The notes: generated by a model not told the origin, from the sequence alone. A stretch of DNA of 9,393 bases from an uncultured Rhodospirillaceae bacterium (GCA_900320035.1 ONQU01000020.1:1-9393); one strand, 5' to 3'. Positions 1 through 7,671 are shown, counted from the first letter of the stretch. Program-made: numbers and translations.

Positions 1-1421
1 ACCGGTCCGCTGCCAAAATAGAACAGCACCGCGCCGGCAACCAACGTTGTTAAGTTTGAATCGACAATGGTGCGATAAGCCTCCGTAAAGCCCACCGTAA
101 TGGCATCGCGAATTGAGCGCCCGTGATTAACTTCTTCTCTGATGCGTTCAAAAATCAAAATATTGGCATCAACCGCCATACCAATGGTCAAGATAATACC
201 GGCAATACCAGGTAACGTTAGCGTGGTACCGATAAAACTCATGGCGCCGAGCATAATTGCCAAGTTTAAGAACAGCGTTATATCAACCATTAAGCCAAAC
301 AGACCATAAGCCAAAATCATAAAGAGAACCACAGCAGCAAAGCCCACAATAGAGGCAATCACACCATCATGAATTGAATCCGCACCTAAGCCTGCGCCAA
401 CCGTGCGTTCTTCTAACACCTCCAAAGGTGCCGGCAGAGCACCGGAGCGTAGCAGTAAGGCCAAATCATTAGCGCTCTTTGTTGTGAAGTTGCCGGTGAT
501 AACGCCACTGCCGCCGGTGATGGCGGTTTGAATATTCGGTGCCGAAATAACTTCATTATCGAGCACAATGGCTAATCTTTCACCCACGTGAGCGCTGGTT
601 ACTTCAGCAAACTTGCGACCGCCGATGGTATTAAAACGGAAACTAACCACCGGTTGTGAATTGTCAAAGGTGACACGGGCATCGGTTAAGTTTTCGCCGC
701 CGACCACCGGTTTGCGGATTACCACATATTGTTCACCTTCAGAGCCGCTCATAACGCGCGACGTTTTGCTGATTTTGCCGCGTTTAGCTTGTGCCAAAGT
801 TGTGCTTTCATCAACCAAATGGAACGACATTTTGGCGGTTTTACCTAGTAAAATTTTCACGCTTTCTGGATTTTGTACGCCCGGCAATTGCACCAATACG
901 CGATCTGCACCTTGACCTTGAACAATCGGCTCTTTGGTACCGAGTTCATCAATACGGCGGCGCACAATGCTGACTGATTGGTCAATGATGCGACTTTGTA
1001 GCTGTGCCAAGGCCTGTTCATTATATGCAATGGTAACAATGCCTTCACCGTTTTCATCCTCGGTAACCACCAACCCCTCATCTAATTTACGAAAAGCATC
1101 TTTAGCTTTTTCGCGGGCGGCGTAATCGGCGATTTTAACCGTAACGCCATCTTTATCTGATTGTAGATTTTGGTAACGTGTGCGGCGCAAAGATTGGCGT
1201 ACCGAATCTTCTAAAGTAGCCATTTTATCCTTCAATACATCGTCCATTTTAACTTGCAACAGCAAGCTGGAGCCGCCTTGCAAATCAAGCCCTAAATTAA
1301 CCGGTTGCCACCATTTCGGTAGATTAGTTTTATCACTGATAACGTTCGGTACAGCGAAAAATACGCCGACCAAACATACTGCGATAATCAGTAAAATTCT
1401 TTGTAGCGATAATTTATACAT
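1..1421 (-). CDS. secD: Protein translocase subunit SecD (3'-truncated by window edge)
   Basis: Membrane subunit of the SecDF-YajC complex, which uses the proton gradient to help pull proteins across the inner membrane after SecYEG/SecA. I translated the minus strand from ATG 1421 and read 473 codons with no stop before the edge. Residues 8-24 form the first membrane helix, followed by the LDLQGG motif (45-50), the conserved VRRRIDELGTKEP stretch (153-164) of the periplasmic P1 region, and EERTVGAGLGADSI near 337-350. Four further hydrophobic helices lie at about 353-373, 376-396, 400-420 and 452-470. The RND-type signature GMAVDAN...FERIREE holds D418, matching the essential Asp519 of E. coli SecD. 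About 40-60 C-terminal residues, including the last helix, lie outside. The start follows AAAGGA by a short gap and is 11 nt from the yajC stop, so the two are co-transcribed; secF is expected next, outside the window. Identity is very secure. Confidence 0.96.
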   Translation of the reverse strand, partial: MYKLSLQRILLIIAVCLVGVFFAVPNVISDKTNLPKWWQPVNLGLDLQGGSSLLLQVKMDDVLKDKMATLEDSVRQSLRRTRYQNLQSDKDGVTVKIADYAAREKAKDAFRKLDEGLVVTEDENGEGIVTIAYNEQALAQLQSRIIDQSVSIVRRRIDELGTKEPIVQGQGADRVLVQLPGVQNPESVKILLGKTAKMSFHLVDESTTLAQAKRGKISKTSRVMSGSEGEQYVVIRKPVVGGENLTDARVTFDNSQPVVSFRFNTIGGRKFAEVTSAHVGERLAIVLDNEVISAPNIQTAITGGSGVITGNFTTKSANDLALLLRSGALPAPLEVLEERTVGAGLGADSIHDGVIASIVGFAAVVLFMILAYGLFGLMVDITLFLNLAIMLGAMSFIGTTLTLPGIAGIILTIGMAVDANILIFERIREEVNHGRSIRDAITVGFTEAYRTIVDSNLTTLVAGAVLFYFGSGP

Positions 1422-1432
1422 TACATTTTCCT

Positions 1433-1768
1433 TTACTTTTTAGATTTAACAGCGTTTTTTTCTGCCGTTACCACATTATTAACAGCCATGCGTTCAACGG
1501 TAATGACCACATCTTGGGCAATTTCCAGCGATATTTCGTTGTCTTTAATTTTGCGCACCGTGCCGTAGATACCGCCGGTGGTCATCACTTTATCGCCGGC
1601 TTTTAAAGCTTCAACCATATCTTGATGCGCTTTGTTGCGCTTTTGTTGCGGACGAATTAACAGAAAATAGAAAATCAGCAAAATCAGCGCGAGTTGAATT
1701 AAAGTCCCACCTAAATTGCCACTTTCCGCCGCTGTTGCCGCTGCTGCGTATGCATTGCTAATAAACAT
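1433..1768 (-). CDS. yajC: Sec translocon accessory protein YajC
   Basis: Small single-pass inner-membrane protein of the SecDF-YajC holocomplex. With the start at 1768 it is 111 residues, usual for the family. A short alanine-rich N-terminus leads into one membrane helix (roughly residues 24-38, LIQLALILLIFYFLL). The hallmark RPQQKR follows directly, then the family core with LKAGDKVMTTGGIYGTV and a lysine-rich tail. Two in-frame ATGs compete, at 1774 and 1768. AAGGAG touches the first with no spacing but lies 6 nt before the second, so I chose 1768. The alternative would add only Met-Phe. It is first in a yajC-secD(-secF) operon read leftward, divergent from rpmG. Confidence 0.95.
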   Translation of the reverse strand: MFISNAYAAAATAAESGNLGGTLIQLALILLIFYFLLIRPQQKRNKAHQDMVEALKAGDKVMTTGGIYGTVRKIKDNEISLEIAQDVVITVERMAVNNVVTAEKNAVKSKK

Positions 1769-1774
1769 AAACAT

Positions 1775-1780
1775 CTCCTT
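1775..1780 (-). promoter_or_regulatory. Shine-Dalgarno of yajC that decides its start
   Basis: On the minus strand this reads AAGGAG. It abuts the ATG at 1774, which leaves no usable spacing, but sits 6 nt from the ATG at 1768. The downstream ATG is therefore the likelier initiation codon. Confidence 0.7.
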
Positions 1781-1810
1781 TTAAAAAAACACTTCTGTTA
1801 TTTAGGTATT

Positions 1811-1819
1811 TTTATACCA
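1811..1819 (-). promoter_or_regulatory. Possible extended -10 promoter of yajC-secD
   Basis: The minus strand reads TGG-TATAAA, an extended -10 element (TGnTATAAT-like), about 43 nt before the yajC start. No good -35 is seen 16-18 nt upstream, so the call rests on the extended -10 alone. Reasonable but weak. Confidence 0.3.
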
Positions 1820-1903
1820 CTTTTGCAAGATAAAAAACTACTTTTTTGTGTTTATTAACGGATTATTTTGTTGATGCGTAAAAATATTTTTTACAAATGC
1901 CTA

Positions 1904-1931
1904 TTGACAAGCAGTGTAAAATATGTATAAT
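1904..1931 (+). promoter_or_regulatory. Consensus sigma-70 promoter of rpmG
   Basis: TTGACA (1904-1909) and TATAAT (1926-1931) are both perfect consensus hexamers with a 16-nt spacer. Transcription should start near 1938, giving a leader of about 40 nt before the L33 gene. The strength fits a ribosomal protein gene. Confidence 0.85.
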
Positions 1932-1977
1932 GCGCCTAAATGTTTTAATTGATAACTTACAAAAAGAGTGAATAAAA

Positions 1978-2145
1978 ATGGCAAAAGCAGTAAAAATTAA
2001 AGTAAAAATGGAAAGCAGCGCCGGAACCGGCACTTTCTTCATCGCAGAAAAAAATCCGCGTACTCATCCGGAAAAGCTTACAATGAAGAAGTTTGATAAA
2101 AAGTCGCGTAAGCATGAAGAGTTTGTGGAAAAGAAATTGAAGTAA
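1978..2145 (+). CDS. rpmG: 50S ribosomal protein L33
   Basis: A 55-residue basic protein of the large ribosomal subunit, the usual length for L33. It starts MAKAVKIKVKM and carries the family core TGTFFIAEKNPRTHPEKL, then MKKFDKKSRKHEEFVEKKLK. It lacks the CxxC pairs of zinc-binding L33 forms, so it is the cysteine-free type and does not depend on zinc. A weak ribosome-binding stretch (AAGAGTG, 1964-1970) precedes the ATG. The gene stands alone between a consensus promoter and a terminator hairpin, so it appears to be monocistronic. The short length makes it easy to miss, but the match to the family is clear. Confidence 0.95.
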   Translation: MAKAVKIKVKMESSAGTGTFFIAEKNPRTHPEKLTMKKFDKKSRKHEEFVEKKLK

Positions 2146-2172
2146 TTTTTTTCTGAAAGAACGATTGCAAAG

Positions 2173-2210
2173 AAAGAGGTTTGGCGTAAAAGCGGACCTC
2201 TTTTGTTTTA
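2173..2210 (+). terminator. Intrinsic terminator of rpmG
   Basis: AAAGAGGT (2173-2180) pairs perfectly with ACCTCTTT (2196-2203) around a 15-nt loop, followed by a T-rich run (2201-2204, then TTTT after a G). It lies between the convergent genes rpmG and xerC. The minus-strand copy lacks a U-run, so it mainly serves rpmG. Confidence 0.7.
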
Positions 2211-2213
2211 TAC

Positions 2214-3152
2214 TTAAGCTTTTTCAAGCGGATGAGCTTTATCATATTCTTTTTGCAAAGTTTCGGTTTTAACATCGGTGTAGCGTTGGGTGGTCATTAA
2301 AGATGAATGGCCCAATAGTTGTTGAATGGAGCGCAAATCAACACCGGCCGCCAACAACTGCGTGGCAAAAGAATGACGTAGGGCATGGGGTGTCAAATTA
2401 TCGGGTAGGCCCAATCGCCAACGTAACTTTTGCATTTGCCGCTGTAAAATCCGCGGGCTGATGCGTTCACCTCTGGCACCTAAAAACAAAGGTTCACCAT
2501 TAACAGGCGTATATGGACATTCGGCAAGGTAAGCCGCAATATTTTGCCAGATAATCGGGAGTAAGGGCACAATACGATCTTTGTTGCCCTTACCTCTGAT
2601 ACGTAAAATTTCACTTTTAGCGGTAATGTCACCGACATTTAAGGCGAGGGCTTCAGAAATGCGCAATCCACAACCATAAAGCAACGTTAAAATAGCTTTA
2701 TCGCGCAATCCCTGCCAATCCGATGTGGCTATCTTTTGTGCTTCTTCAAGGACATCAAAAGAATCTTGAACGTCCAATGCCTTAGGTAAAATTTTTGCTT
2801 GTCGTGGGGTGGCAATCACACTAATCGCCGCATTTTTAACAATATCATTAGCATCAAGCCATTTGAAAAAGTTTCTAATCGTTGAGAGCTCACGCGCAAT
2901 AGATGATTTACTGATATTTTGAGCCGCCCGGTTGCTTAAAAAGTAGCGAAAGTCATGGACACTGAGATTTTCTAAGTCGTTTAGGCCTATTTTTTTTCCT
3001 TTACCGATTCGCTGTAAAAAAATGGCTAAATCTCGCAGATAAGCATCAAGCGTGTGTTCGGAATATAGACGTTCTTTTTGCAAAAAACCTTGCCACCGTT
3101 GAATTAGCGGCAATAAAGTATCATCGGCATTAAAAACAATAGCTTGCTTCAC
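2214..3152 (-). CDS. xerC: Site-specific tyrosine recombinase XerC
   Basis: Resolves chromosome dimers at dif together with XerD. At 312 residues it has the normal length for alphaproteobacterial XerC. Residues 10-100 form the SAM-like DNA-binding domain (QRWQGFLQKERLYSEHTLDAYLRDL). The catalytic domain carries the full set: R164 (GCGLRISEAL), K188 (RIRGKGNK), H256 and R259 (HALRHSFATQL), H282 (LLGHSS) and the nucleophile Y291 (TQRYTDV). The ending YDKAHPLEKA resembles XerC rather than XerD of this class, but the C/D assignment is less sure than the recombinase call. The start codon is GTG at 3152, only 2 nt after the stop of the upstream SH3 gene. It has no strong Shine-Dalgarno of its own, which suggests translational coupling. 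It looks like a housekeeping recombinase: no phage or integron genes lie near. Confidence 0.9.
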   Translation of the reverse strand: MKQAIVFNADDTLLPLIQRWQGFLQKERLYSEHTLDAYLRDLAIFLQRIGKGKKIGLNDLENLSVHDFRYFLSNRAAQNISKSSIARELSTIRNFFKWLDANDIVKNAAISVIATPRQAKILPKALDVQDSFDVLEEAQKIATSDWQGLRDKAILTLLYGCGLRISEALALNVGDITAKSEILRIRGKGNKDRIVPLLPIIWQNIAAYLAECPYTPVNGEPLFLGARGERISPRILQRQMQKLRWRLGLPDNLTPHALRHSFATQLLAAGVDLRSIQQLLGHSSLMTTQRYTDVKTETLQKEYDKAHPLEKA

Positions 3153-3154
3153 GT

Positions 3155-3667
3155 TTATCTGATGACCTCATCTGCATAAACACCAAACAAAGCATCACGC
3201 GGCATCCACCCGCGTATATTATCAAATTTAATTAAACACATACTGTTGGGGGATGGACATTTATCAATTTCACCGACCACACCATCTTCCACATAAGCAC
3301 TGATGCGCGCATTTTCTTCCGGACCGGCATAAATATTATTTTGCCCGGGGTTATTCACACGCACAAAACGGCGACCGGAAAGCATAGCTTTATGGACCCA
3401 GCTTTCTGAACCGTCCCAATCTTTTATTTTGCGCCACAGCTCAAATTCGGCAATAATTTCCACCGGTGCGCCTTTTTGCTTATAAACCCATTCTATCGGG
3501 TAACGGCTCCCCGGTCCTGAGCGCGCGTTAATCAAGCTGGAACGCAAAGACACCATACGCGGCAAAGCCAAACCGGTTTCGCTTTCTTCTTCATCTTGAG
3601 CGGAAGCCGTAAAAACAACGCCGCAACTCAATAATGCGATTAAGACAGCTTTATATACAGATTTCAT
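3155..3667 (-). CDS. Secreted protein with two bacterial SH3 (SH3_4-type) domains
   Basis: A 170-residue exported protein of unknown exact role. Residues 1-23 form a signal peptide (K2, K6, hydrophobic core) with a likely signal peptidase I site ASA-Q after 23. A first SH3-like domain spans about 37-104, with the family hallmarks NARSGPGSRYPIEWVY, LWRKIKDWDGSESWVH and SGRRFV. A second, diverged one spans about 110-165 (IYAGPEENARI..., C137 and C144 as a possible disulfide, IRGWMPRDALFGVY). Proteins of this family in Alphaproteobacteria are thought to act in the periplasm, perhaps on the cell wall; that role is inferred from the fold. The start is preceded by AAAGGGA. It is the first gene of a two-gene unit with xerC. 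A lipobox reading (LLSC at 12-15) is possible but less likely. Confidence 0.85.
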   Translation of the reverse strand: MKSVYKAVLIALLSCGVVFTASAQDEEESETGLALPRMVSLRSSLINARSGPGSRYPIEWVYKQKGAPVEIIAEFELWRKIKDWDGSESWVHKAMLSGRRFVRVNNPGQNNIYAGPEENARISAYVEDGVVGEIDKCPSPNSMCLIKFDNIRGWMPRDALFGVYADEVIR

Positions 3668-3753
3668 TTTTTAAATCCCTTTACCTATTTTAAATCAATA
3701 TGCCGTAGATATATTAAAAAAATGGTAAAAATTTAGCAAAAAAGAGGGGAAAA

Positions 3754-4869
3754 ATGGATTTAATAACAACAATTCAAGATTTGATTCGCTTTCGTACCGA
3801 AACCGGTAACAGCACCGAAATTAACAAAGCTTGCACTTATATTGCGGAAAAATTCACCGGCACGGGTGTTTTGGTTGAGATTTTTCAATCAACAGCATCA
3901 CCGGTGGTTTTTTTACGCAATACCGACACGTTCGATTTTGATGTCTTGATATTGGGCCACATTGACGTTGTGCCGGCAGCCGATACCATGTTTGAACCGG
4001 TGATCAAAGACGGTAAAATGTATGGTCGCGGCACGTTGGATATGAAGTCTTTTGCCGCGGTTGCGCTTAATTCAATGGAATATGTTGCAAAGCATAAGTT
4101 GCCGCTTAAATTTGGTATTATGCTTTCGACCGATGAGGAAAAAGGCAGTAAATCTACCGATTCGTTTTTGACGGCATATCCGCAGATTAAAGCCAAAATT
4201 GTACTGGATAACGATGTTGGTGGTGATATTACCAAAATTGTCAGCAAGTGCAAAAATCCGGTGTTTGTTAAACTGATTGCCAAGGGTAAAGAAGCGCATG
4301 GTTCGACACCATGGGCCGGCATTGATGCCAACGAATTGTTGCTGCAAACATGGCAAAATATTCGGAAAATTTATCCGTATTACGCGGCTGATTTACCACA
4401 GCCTAAAGATACTTGGTTTGATACCGTGCATTTTGCGAAAATTACCGGCGGACAAGTTTCGAACATTATATCAAACTATGCCGAGGCGTTGCTTGATTTT
4501 CGCCTAACCGAAAATTCCAGTTTGGAGAATTTAGAACAGAATTTACAAAAATGCTTGGTTAAGGGGGTGGAATATAAAATTGTTTCTGCTTCAACGCCGG
4601 TGGTTATGGATGAACAAAATCCATATATTTTGGACTACAAGCATTTTGCAGAGAATATTTTAGGACGACCGATAGAATTTGAACATATCGGCGGAGCAAC
4701 CGATTCGCGAGCCTTTGCGGTTAAGGGTTCAGTTGTCATTATGCATTCGGGAACCGGAGATGGTATGCACGCTGCTGATGAATATGTTGATATCAAAAGC
4801 GTGGAACAAATTGCCGATATTCAGATAAAATTTTTAGAACATTTGGCTAAACAACTGGAAAAAGCGTAA
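3754..4869 (+). CDS. M20-family zinc metallohydrolase (ArgE/DapE-like amidohydrolase or peptidase)
   Basis: A 371-residue cytosolic enzyme of the M20 family, which removes acyl groups or amino acids through a two-metal centre. Visible metal and catalytic residues are H69 and D71 (GHIDVVP), D96 (YGRGTLDMKS), the general base E128 next to E129 (STDEEKGS), a ligand candidate D152 (LDNDVGG), H182 of the dimerisation domain (AHGSTPW) and H339 (GMHAADEY). The lid/dimerisation domain spans about 168-280. The family usually has His-Thr-Asp at the first site; Ile70 here is unusual. The third-ligand region is Leu-Asp-Asn-Asp rather than the GEPT-like form of ArgE and DapE. The substrate cannot be assigned: acetylornithine, succinyl-diaminopimelate and dipeptides are all open. 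GAGGGG precedes the ATG. The gene is divergent from the SH3-xerC unit, and the short 86-bp gap must hold promoters for both; I see no convincing hexamer pair. Confidence 0.85.
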   Translation: MDLITTIQDLIRFRTETGNSTEINKACTYIAEKFTGTGVLVEIFQSTASPVVFLRNTDTFDFDVLILGHIDVVPAADTMFEPVIKDGKMYGRGTLDMKSFAAVALNSMEYVAKHKLPLKFGIMLSTDEEKGSKSTDSFLTAYPQIKAKIVLDNDVGGDITKIVSKCKNPVFVKLIAKGKEAHGSTPWAGIDANELLLQTWQNIRKIYPYYAADLPQPKDTWFDTVHFAKITGGQVSNIISNYAEALLDFRLTENSSLENLEQNLQKCLVKGVEYKIVSASTPVVMDEQNPYILDYKHFAENILGRPIEFEHIGGATDSRAFAVKGSVVIMHSGTGDGMHAADEYVDIKSVEQIADIQIKFLEHLAKQLEKA

Positions 4870-4896
4870 AAAAAGAAATTTTATCAAAAAAAATTG

Positions 4897-4925
4897 TTGC
4901 AATTAAGAAAGAGAATCTGTATAAC
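4897..4925 (+). promoter_or_regulatory. Promoter of rpoZ
   Basis: TTGCAA (4897-4902) and TATAAC (4920-4925) are separated by exactly 17 nt, about 35 nt before the rpoZ start. The ribosome-binding site AAAAGG (4948-4953) lies 7 nt from the ATG. No terminator separates it from the M20 gene, so some read-through from upstream is also possible. Confidence 0.6.
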
Positions 4926-4960
4926 GTCATCAGCGAACAACTTTTATAAAAGGTATAAAA

Positions 4961-5428
4961 ATGGCAAGAGTTACTGTTGAAGATTGTATTGATAAGATTC
5001 CGAATCGTTATGATTTAGTGCTGATTTCGGCGCAAAGGGCGCGCGATATTTCAGCCGGTGCACCGCTTTATGTGGATCGTGATAATGATAAAAATTCGGT
5101 TGTGGCTTTGCGCGAAATTGCTGAAAATAAGGTCAGTATTGAGGATTTGCAGCGTTCTTTGGTTATGGGATTGCAAAAGTTTGTTGACACTGAAGAAAAT
5201 AATAATGAAGAAGTTGAGATTATGTCGGCGCAAAAAGAGTTGGCTGATTTAGATGAAACTTTTTCCAGCGATATGCTTAGCGATGAAGACTTGGCCGGTA
5301 CAATGCAAATTCACGGCGGCGATGATGATGATGACGATGCCTTGGATTTAGATACTGATGCTGAGTTCGGTATGGACGATGAAGCCGATTTAGGCGAAGA
5401 CGATTTTGATGACGATGATTTAGAATAG
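4961..5428 (+). CDS. rpoZ: RNA polymerase omega subunit with an extended acidic tail
   Basis: Smallest subunit of RNA polymerase; it wraps the beta' C-terminus and helps assembly. Residues 1-75 are the conserved omega/RPB6 fold (MARVTVEDCIDKIPNRYDLV, then AQRARDI, VVALREIAENKVSIEDL). The protein is 155 residues, against about 90 in E. coli and somewhat longer in other Alphaproteobacteria. The extra length is an acidic tail from about residue 77: six Asp in a row at 121-126, and 22 of the last 35 residues Asp or Glu with no Lys or Arg. Acidic tails on omega are known in this class, but this one is long. Its own promoter and a strong terminator bracket the gene. It lies directly before rsh, a common pairing that links omega and ppGpp control of RNA polymerase. 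Confidence 0.93.
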   Translation: MARVTVEDCIDKIPNRYDLVLISAQRARDISAGAPLYVDRDNDKNSVVALREIAENKVSIEDLQRSLVMGLQKFVDTEENNNEEVEIMSAQKELADLDETFSSDMLSDEDLAGTMQIHGGDDDDDDALDLDTDAEFGMDDEADLGEDDFDDDDLE

Positions 5429-5453
5429 TCGTTTTCAAAAATTAACCTTTATT

Positions 5454-5498
5454 AAAGCAAAACATGATACGCTGGCGCTAAGTGTTTTGCTTTTTTTT
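5454..5498 (+). terminator. Strong intrinsic terminator between rpoZ and rsh
   Basis: AAAGCAAAACA (5454-5464) pairs perfectly with TGTTTTGCTTT (5483-5493), an 11-bp stem with an 18-nt loop, followed by a run of eight T (5491-5498). It ends only 22 nt before the rsh start codon. Confidence 0.85.
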
Positions 5499-5520
5499 GT
5501 ATCAATATTGAGGGATAGGT

Positions 5521-7659
5521 ATGCTACGACAGTATGAATTGGTAGATTTAGTTAAATCTTACGATCCTTATGCCGATGAAGACGCCTTAAATCGCGCCTA
5601 CGTTTTTGCCCTCAAAAAACACGGTTCACAGCTGCGCACATCGGGCGACCCTTACTATTCGCACCCGATTGAAGTGGCCGGTATTTTAACCAAATATAAG
5701 CTGGATAGCGCTTCTATTATTGCCGCCCTGTTACATGATACGGTGGAAGATACCGATACCACCTTGGAAGAAATTAAAGATTTGTTTGGTGAACAAGTTG
5801 CGCAGTTGGTTGATGGTTTAACCAAATTAGCAATGATTGAGCATAAATCGGGTTCCAGTAAACAGGCTGAAAATTTTCGCAAATTGCTGTTAGCTATGTC
5901 GGAAGATATCCGCGTTTTACTGATTAAGTTAGCCGATCGTTTGCATAATATGCGCACGCTCCATTTCTGTCCGGTAGAAAAACGTGCCCGCATTGCTCGC
6001 GAAACATTAGATATATATGCGCCGTTGGCTGAGCGTTTGGGTATGGAAGAAGTGAAATCGGAGATGGATGAAATCGCTTTTGCCGAACTCTATAAAGATG
6101 CTCATGATTCAATTGTGGCTCGTTTAAATTTCTTACGTGAGCAGGGCAGTAATGTGGTACCCCAAATTATTAAGCAATTGGAAAAGGATATGACGGATAA
6201 TGGTATAAAATGTACCATTACCGGACGCGAAAAATCACCGTATTCGATTTGGCGCAAAATGCAATTACGCAATGCTTCGTTTGAGCAACTTTCCGATATT
6301 ATGGCTTTTCGGATTTGTGTTGATACGGTGGCCGATTGTTATCAGGCATTGGGTATTATTCACAGTAAATATCACATGGTACCGCGGCGTTTTAAAGATT
6401 ATATTTCCACACCGAAGCCGAACGGCTATCAATCATTGCATACGGGCGTAATCGGACCGCTGGATGTACGGATTGAAGTGCAAATCAGAACTTATGAAAT
6501 GCATGAAGTGAACGAAAAAGGTGTGGCGGCGCATTGGGCTTATAAGCAAGGGCAACGCACCGAAGGTAAAAATTTCCGCTGGATTCGCGAGCTGTTGGAA
6601 ATTTTGGAACAAGCGCAAAATCCTGATGAATTTTTGGAAAACACCAAACTTGAGATGTACAATGATCAGGTTTTTTGCTTTACTCCGAAGGGCGATTTGA
6701 TAGGTTTGCCGGTTGGCTCAACACCGGTTGATTTTGCTTATGCCGTGCACTCTAATGTGGGTGATACGTGCGTTGGTGCACGTATCAATGGTGAAATTAA
6801 GCCGTTGCGTACCATTTTACAAAACGGCGATCAGGTTGAAGTTTTAACCGCTAAAAATCAGCATCCGTCTTTGGAATGGGATCGCTTTGTGGTTACGGGG
6901 AAAGCCAAGGCTGCCATTCGCCGTTATGTCCGTATTAACAAACGTGAGCAATTTATTGCTCTCGGTAAAGAAATTTTAGAAAAACTGTTTAAGTCTGAAG
7001 ATCAAAGTTTTTCCGAAAAAGAACTGGTGAATGTAATCAGCCATTTTGAAGCGGAAACCATTGACGATATTTATGCAAAAGTTGGTGAAGGTTTGGTAAC
7101 CGGCTGGGATGTGTTGCGTGCCGTGCATCCGGCTTATAAACAGCAAACCAAACTCGAAAAAATGGTTAGTTCGATTAAGTTACCGGCGTTCAAAAAAGAA
7201 AGCAAAAAAGATGCCTTGAAAATTAAAGGTTTAATTGATGGTATGGCGGTGCATTTTGCCGGTTGTTGCCACCCGCTACCGGGCGATCGTATTGTCGGTA
7301 TTGTGACCACCGGTAAAGGTGTGACGGTTCATACGGTTGATTGTCCGTCACTTAAAAATTATGAAAGCGAGCCGGAGCGTTGGTTGGATATTGATTGGGG
7401 CGATGATGCCGAGCATGAAAAGCACGTGGCGCGTCTTAAACTTATGCTCAGTAACGAACCCGGAGCTTTGGCTGATGTGGCTAATATTGTTGCCAAGGCC
7501 GAAGCCAACATTATGAATTTGAACATCACCTATCGCACCATGAGCTACTACGAAATTTTGCTTGATATAGAAGTTAAAAATGTAGAACAACTGAATGCAC
7601 TGATTATGAGCTTGAAATCGTCAAAACTGATCAGTTATGTGGCGCGTGCTACCAGATAA
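5521..7659 (+). CDS. rsh: Bifunctional (p)ppGpp synthetase/hydrolase (long RSH)
   Basis: Makes and degrades the alarmone (p)ppGpp in response to starvation. At 712 residues it is a full-length RSH. Hydrolase domain: H48 (SHPIEVA), the HD box H72-D73 with E76/D77 (HDTVEDT) and D139 (KLADRLHN), all present, so hydrolysis should be active. Synthetase domain: about 235-345, with RFKDYISTPKPNGYQSLHT at 290-308 and EVQIRT at 319-324. The RFKD form (RXKD) is the one found in bifunctional rather than RelA-only enzymes. TGS domain: about 384-444. Zinc-finger-like region: about 575-610 (HFAGCCHPLPGD, DCPS). C-terminal ACT domain: about 637-710. GAGGG lies 7 nt before the ATG. It follows rpoZ and precedes acpS by 12 nt. 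No second RSH is visible in the window. Confidence 0.95.
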   Translation: MLRQYELVDLVKSYDPYADEDALNRAYVFALKKHGSQLRTSGDPYYSHPIEVAGILTKYKLDSASIIAALLHDTVEDTDTTLEEIKDLFGEQVAQLVDGLTKLAMIEHKSGSSKQAENFRKLLLAMSEDIRVLLIKLADRLHNMRTLHFCPVEKRARIARETLDIYAPLAERLGMEEVKSEMDEIAFAELYKDAHDSIVARLNFLREQGSNVVPQIIKQLEKDMTDNGIKCTITGREKSPYSIWRKMQLRNASFEQLSDIMAFRICVDTVADCYQALGIIHSKYHMVPRRFKDYISTPKPNGYQSLHTGVIGPLDVRIEVQIRTYEMHEVNEKGVAAHWAYKQGQRTEGKNFRWIRELLEILEQAQNPDEFLENTKLEMYNDQVFCFTPKGDLIGLPVGSTPVDFAYAVHSNVGDTCVGARINGEIKPLRTILQNGDQVEVLTAKNQHPSLEWDRFVVTGKAKAAIRRYVRINKREQFIALGKEILEKLFKSEDQSFSEKELVNVISHFEAETIDDIYAKVGEGLVTGWDVLRAVHPAYKQQTKLEKMVSSIKLPAFKKESKKDALKIKGLIDGMAVHFAGCCHPLPGDRIVGIVTTGKGVTVHTVDCPSLKNYESEPERWLDIDWGDDAEHEKHVARLKLMLSNEPGALADVANIVAKAEANIMNLNITYRTMSYYEILLDIEVKNVEQLNALIMSLKSSKLISYVARATR

Positions 7660-7671
7660 AGGAAATAAGAG

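Noticed and set aside
857..1081. Several open frames of 60-100 codons within secD (both strands)
   Set aside because: secD reads uninterrupted across all of 1-1421 with family motifs throughout; the others have no recognisable motifs and are out-of-frame shadows.
1878..1893. AT-rich palindrome GTAAAAA/TTTTTAC upstream of the rpmG promoter
   Set aside because: It consists almost only of A/T runs. It may act as an UP-like region but cannot be told from composition in such AT-rich intergenic DNA.
2214..3152. xerC as an integrase of a mobile element
   Set aside because: There is no attachment-site repeat, excisionase, phage or transposon gene nearby, and the ending and length match housekeeping XerC.
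3620..3667. Lipoprotein signal (LLSC) in the SH3-domain protein
   Set aside because: The hydrophobic stretch continues beyond the Cys and ends in a standard ASA-Q signal peptidase I site, which fits better.
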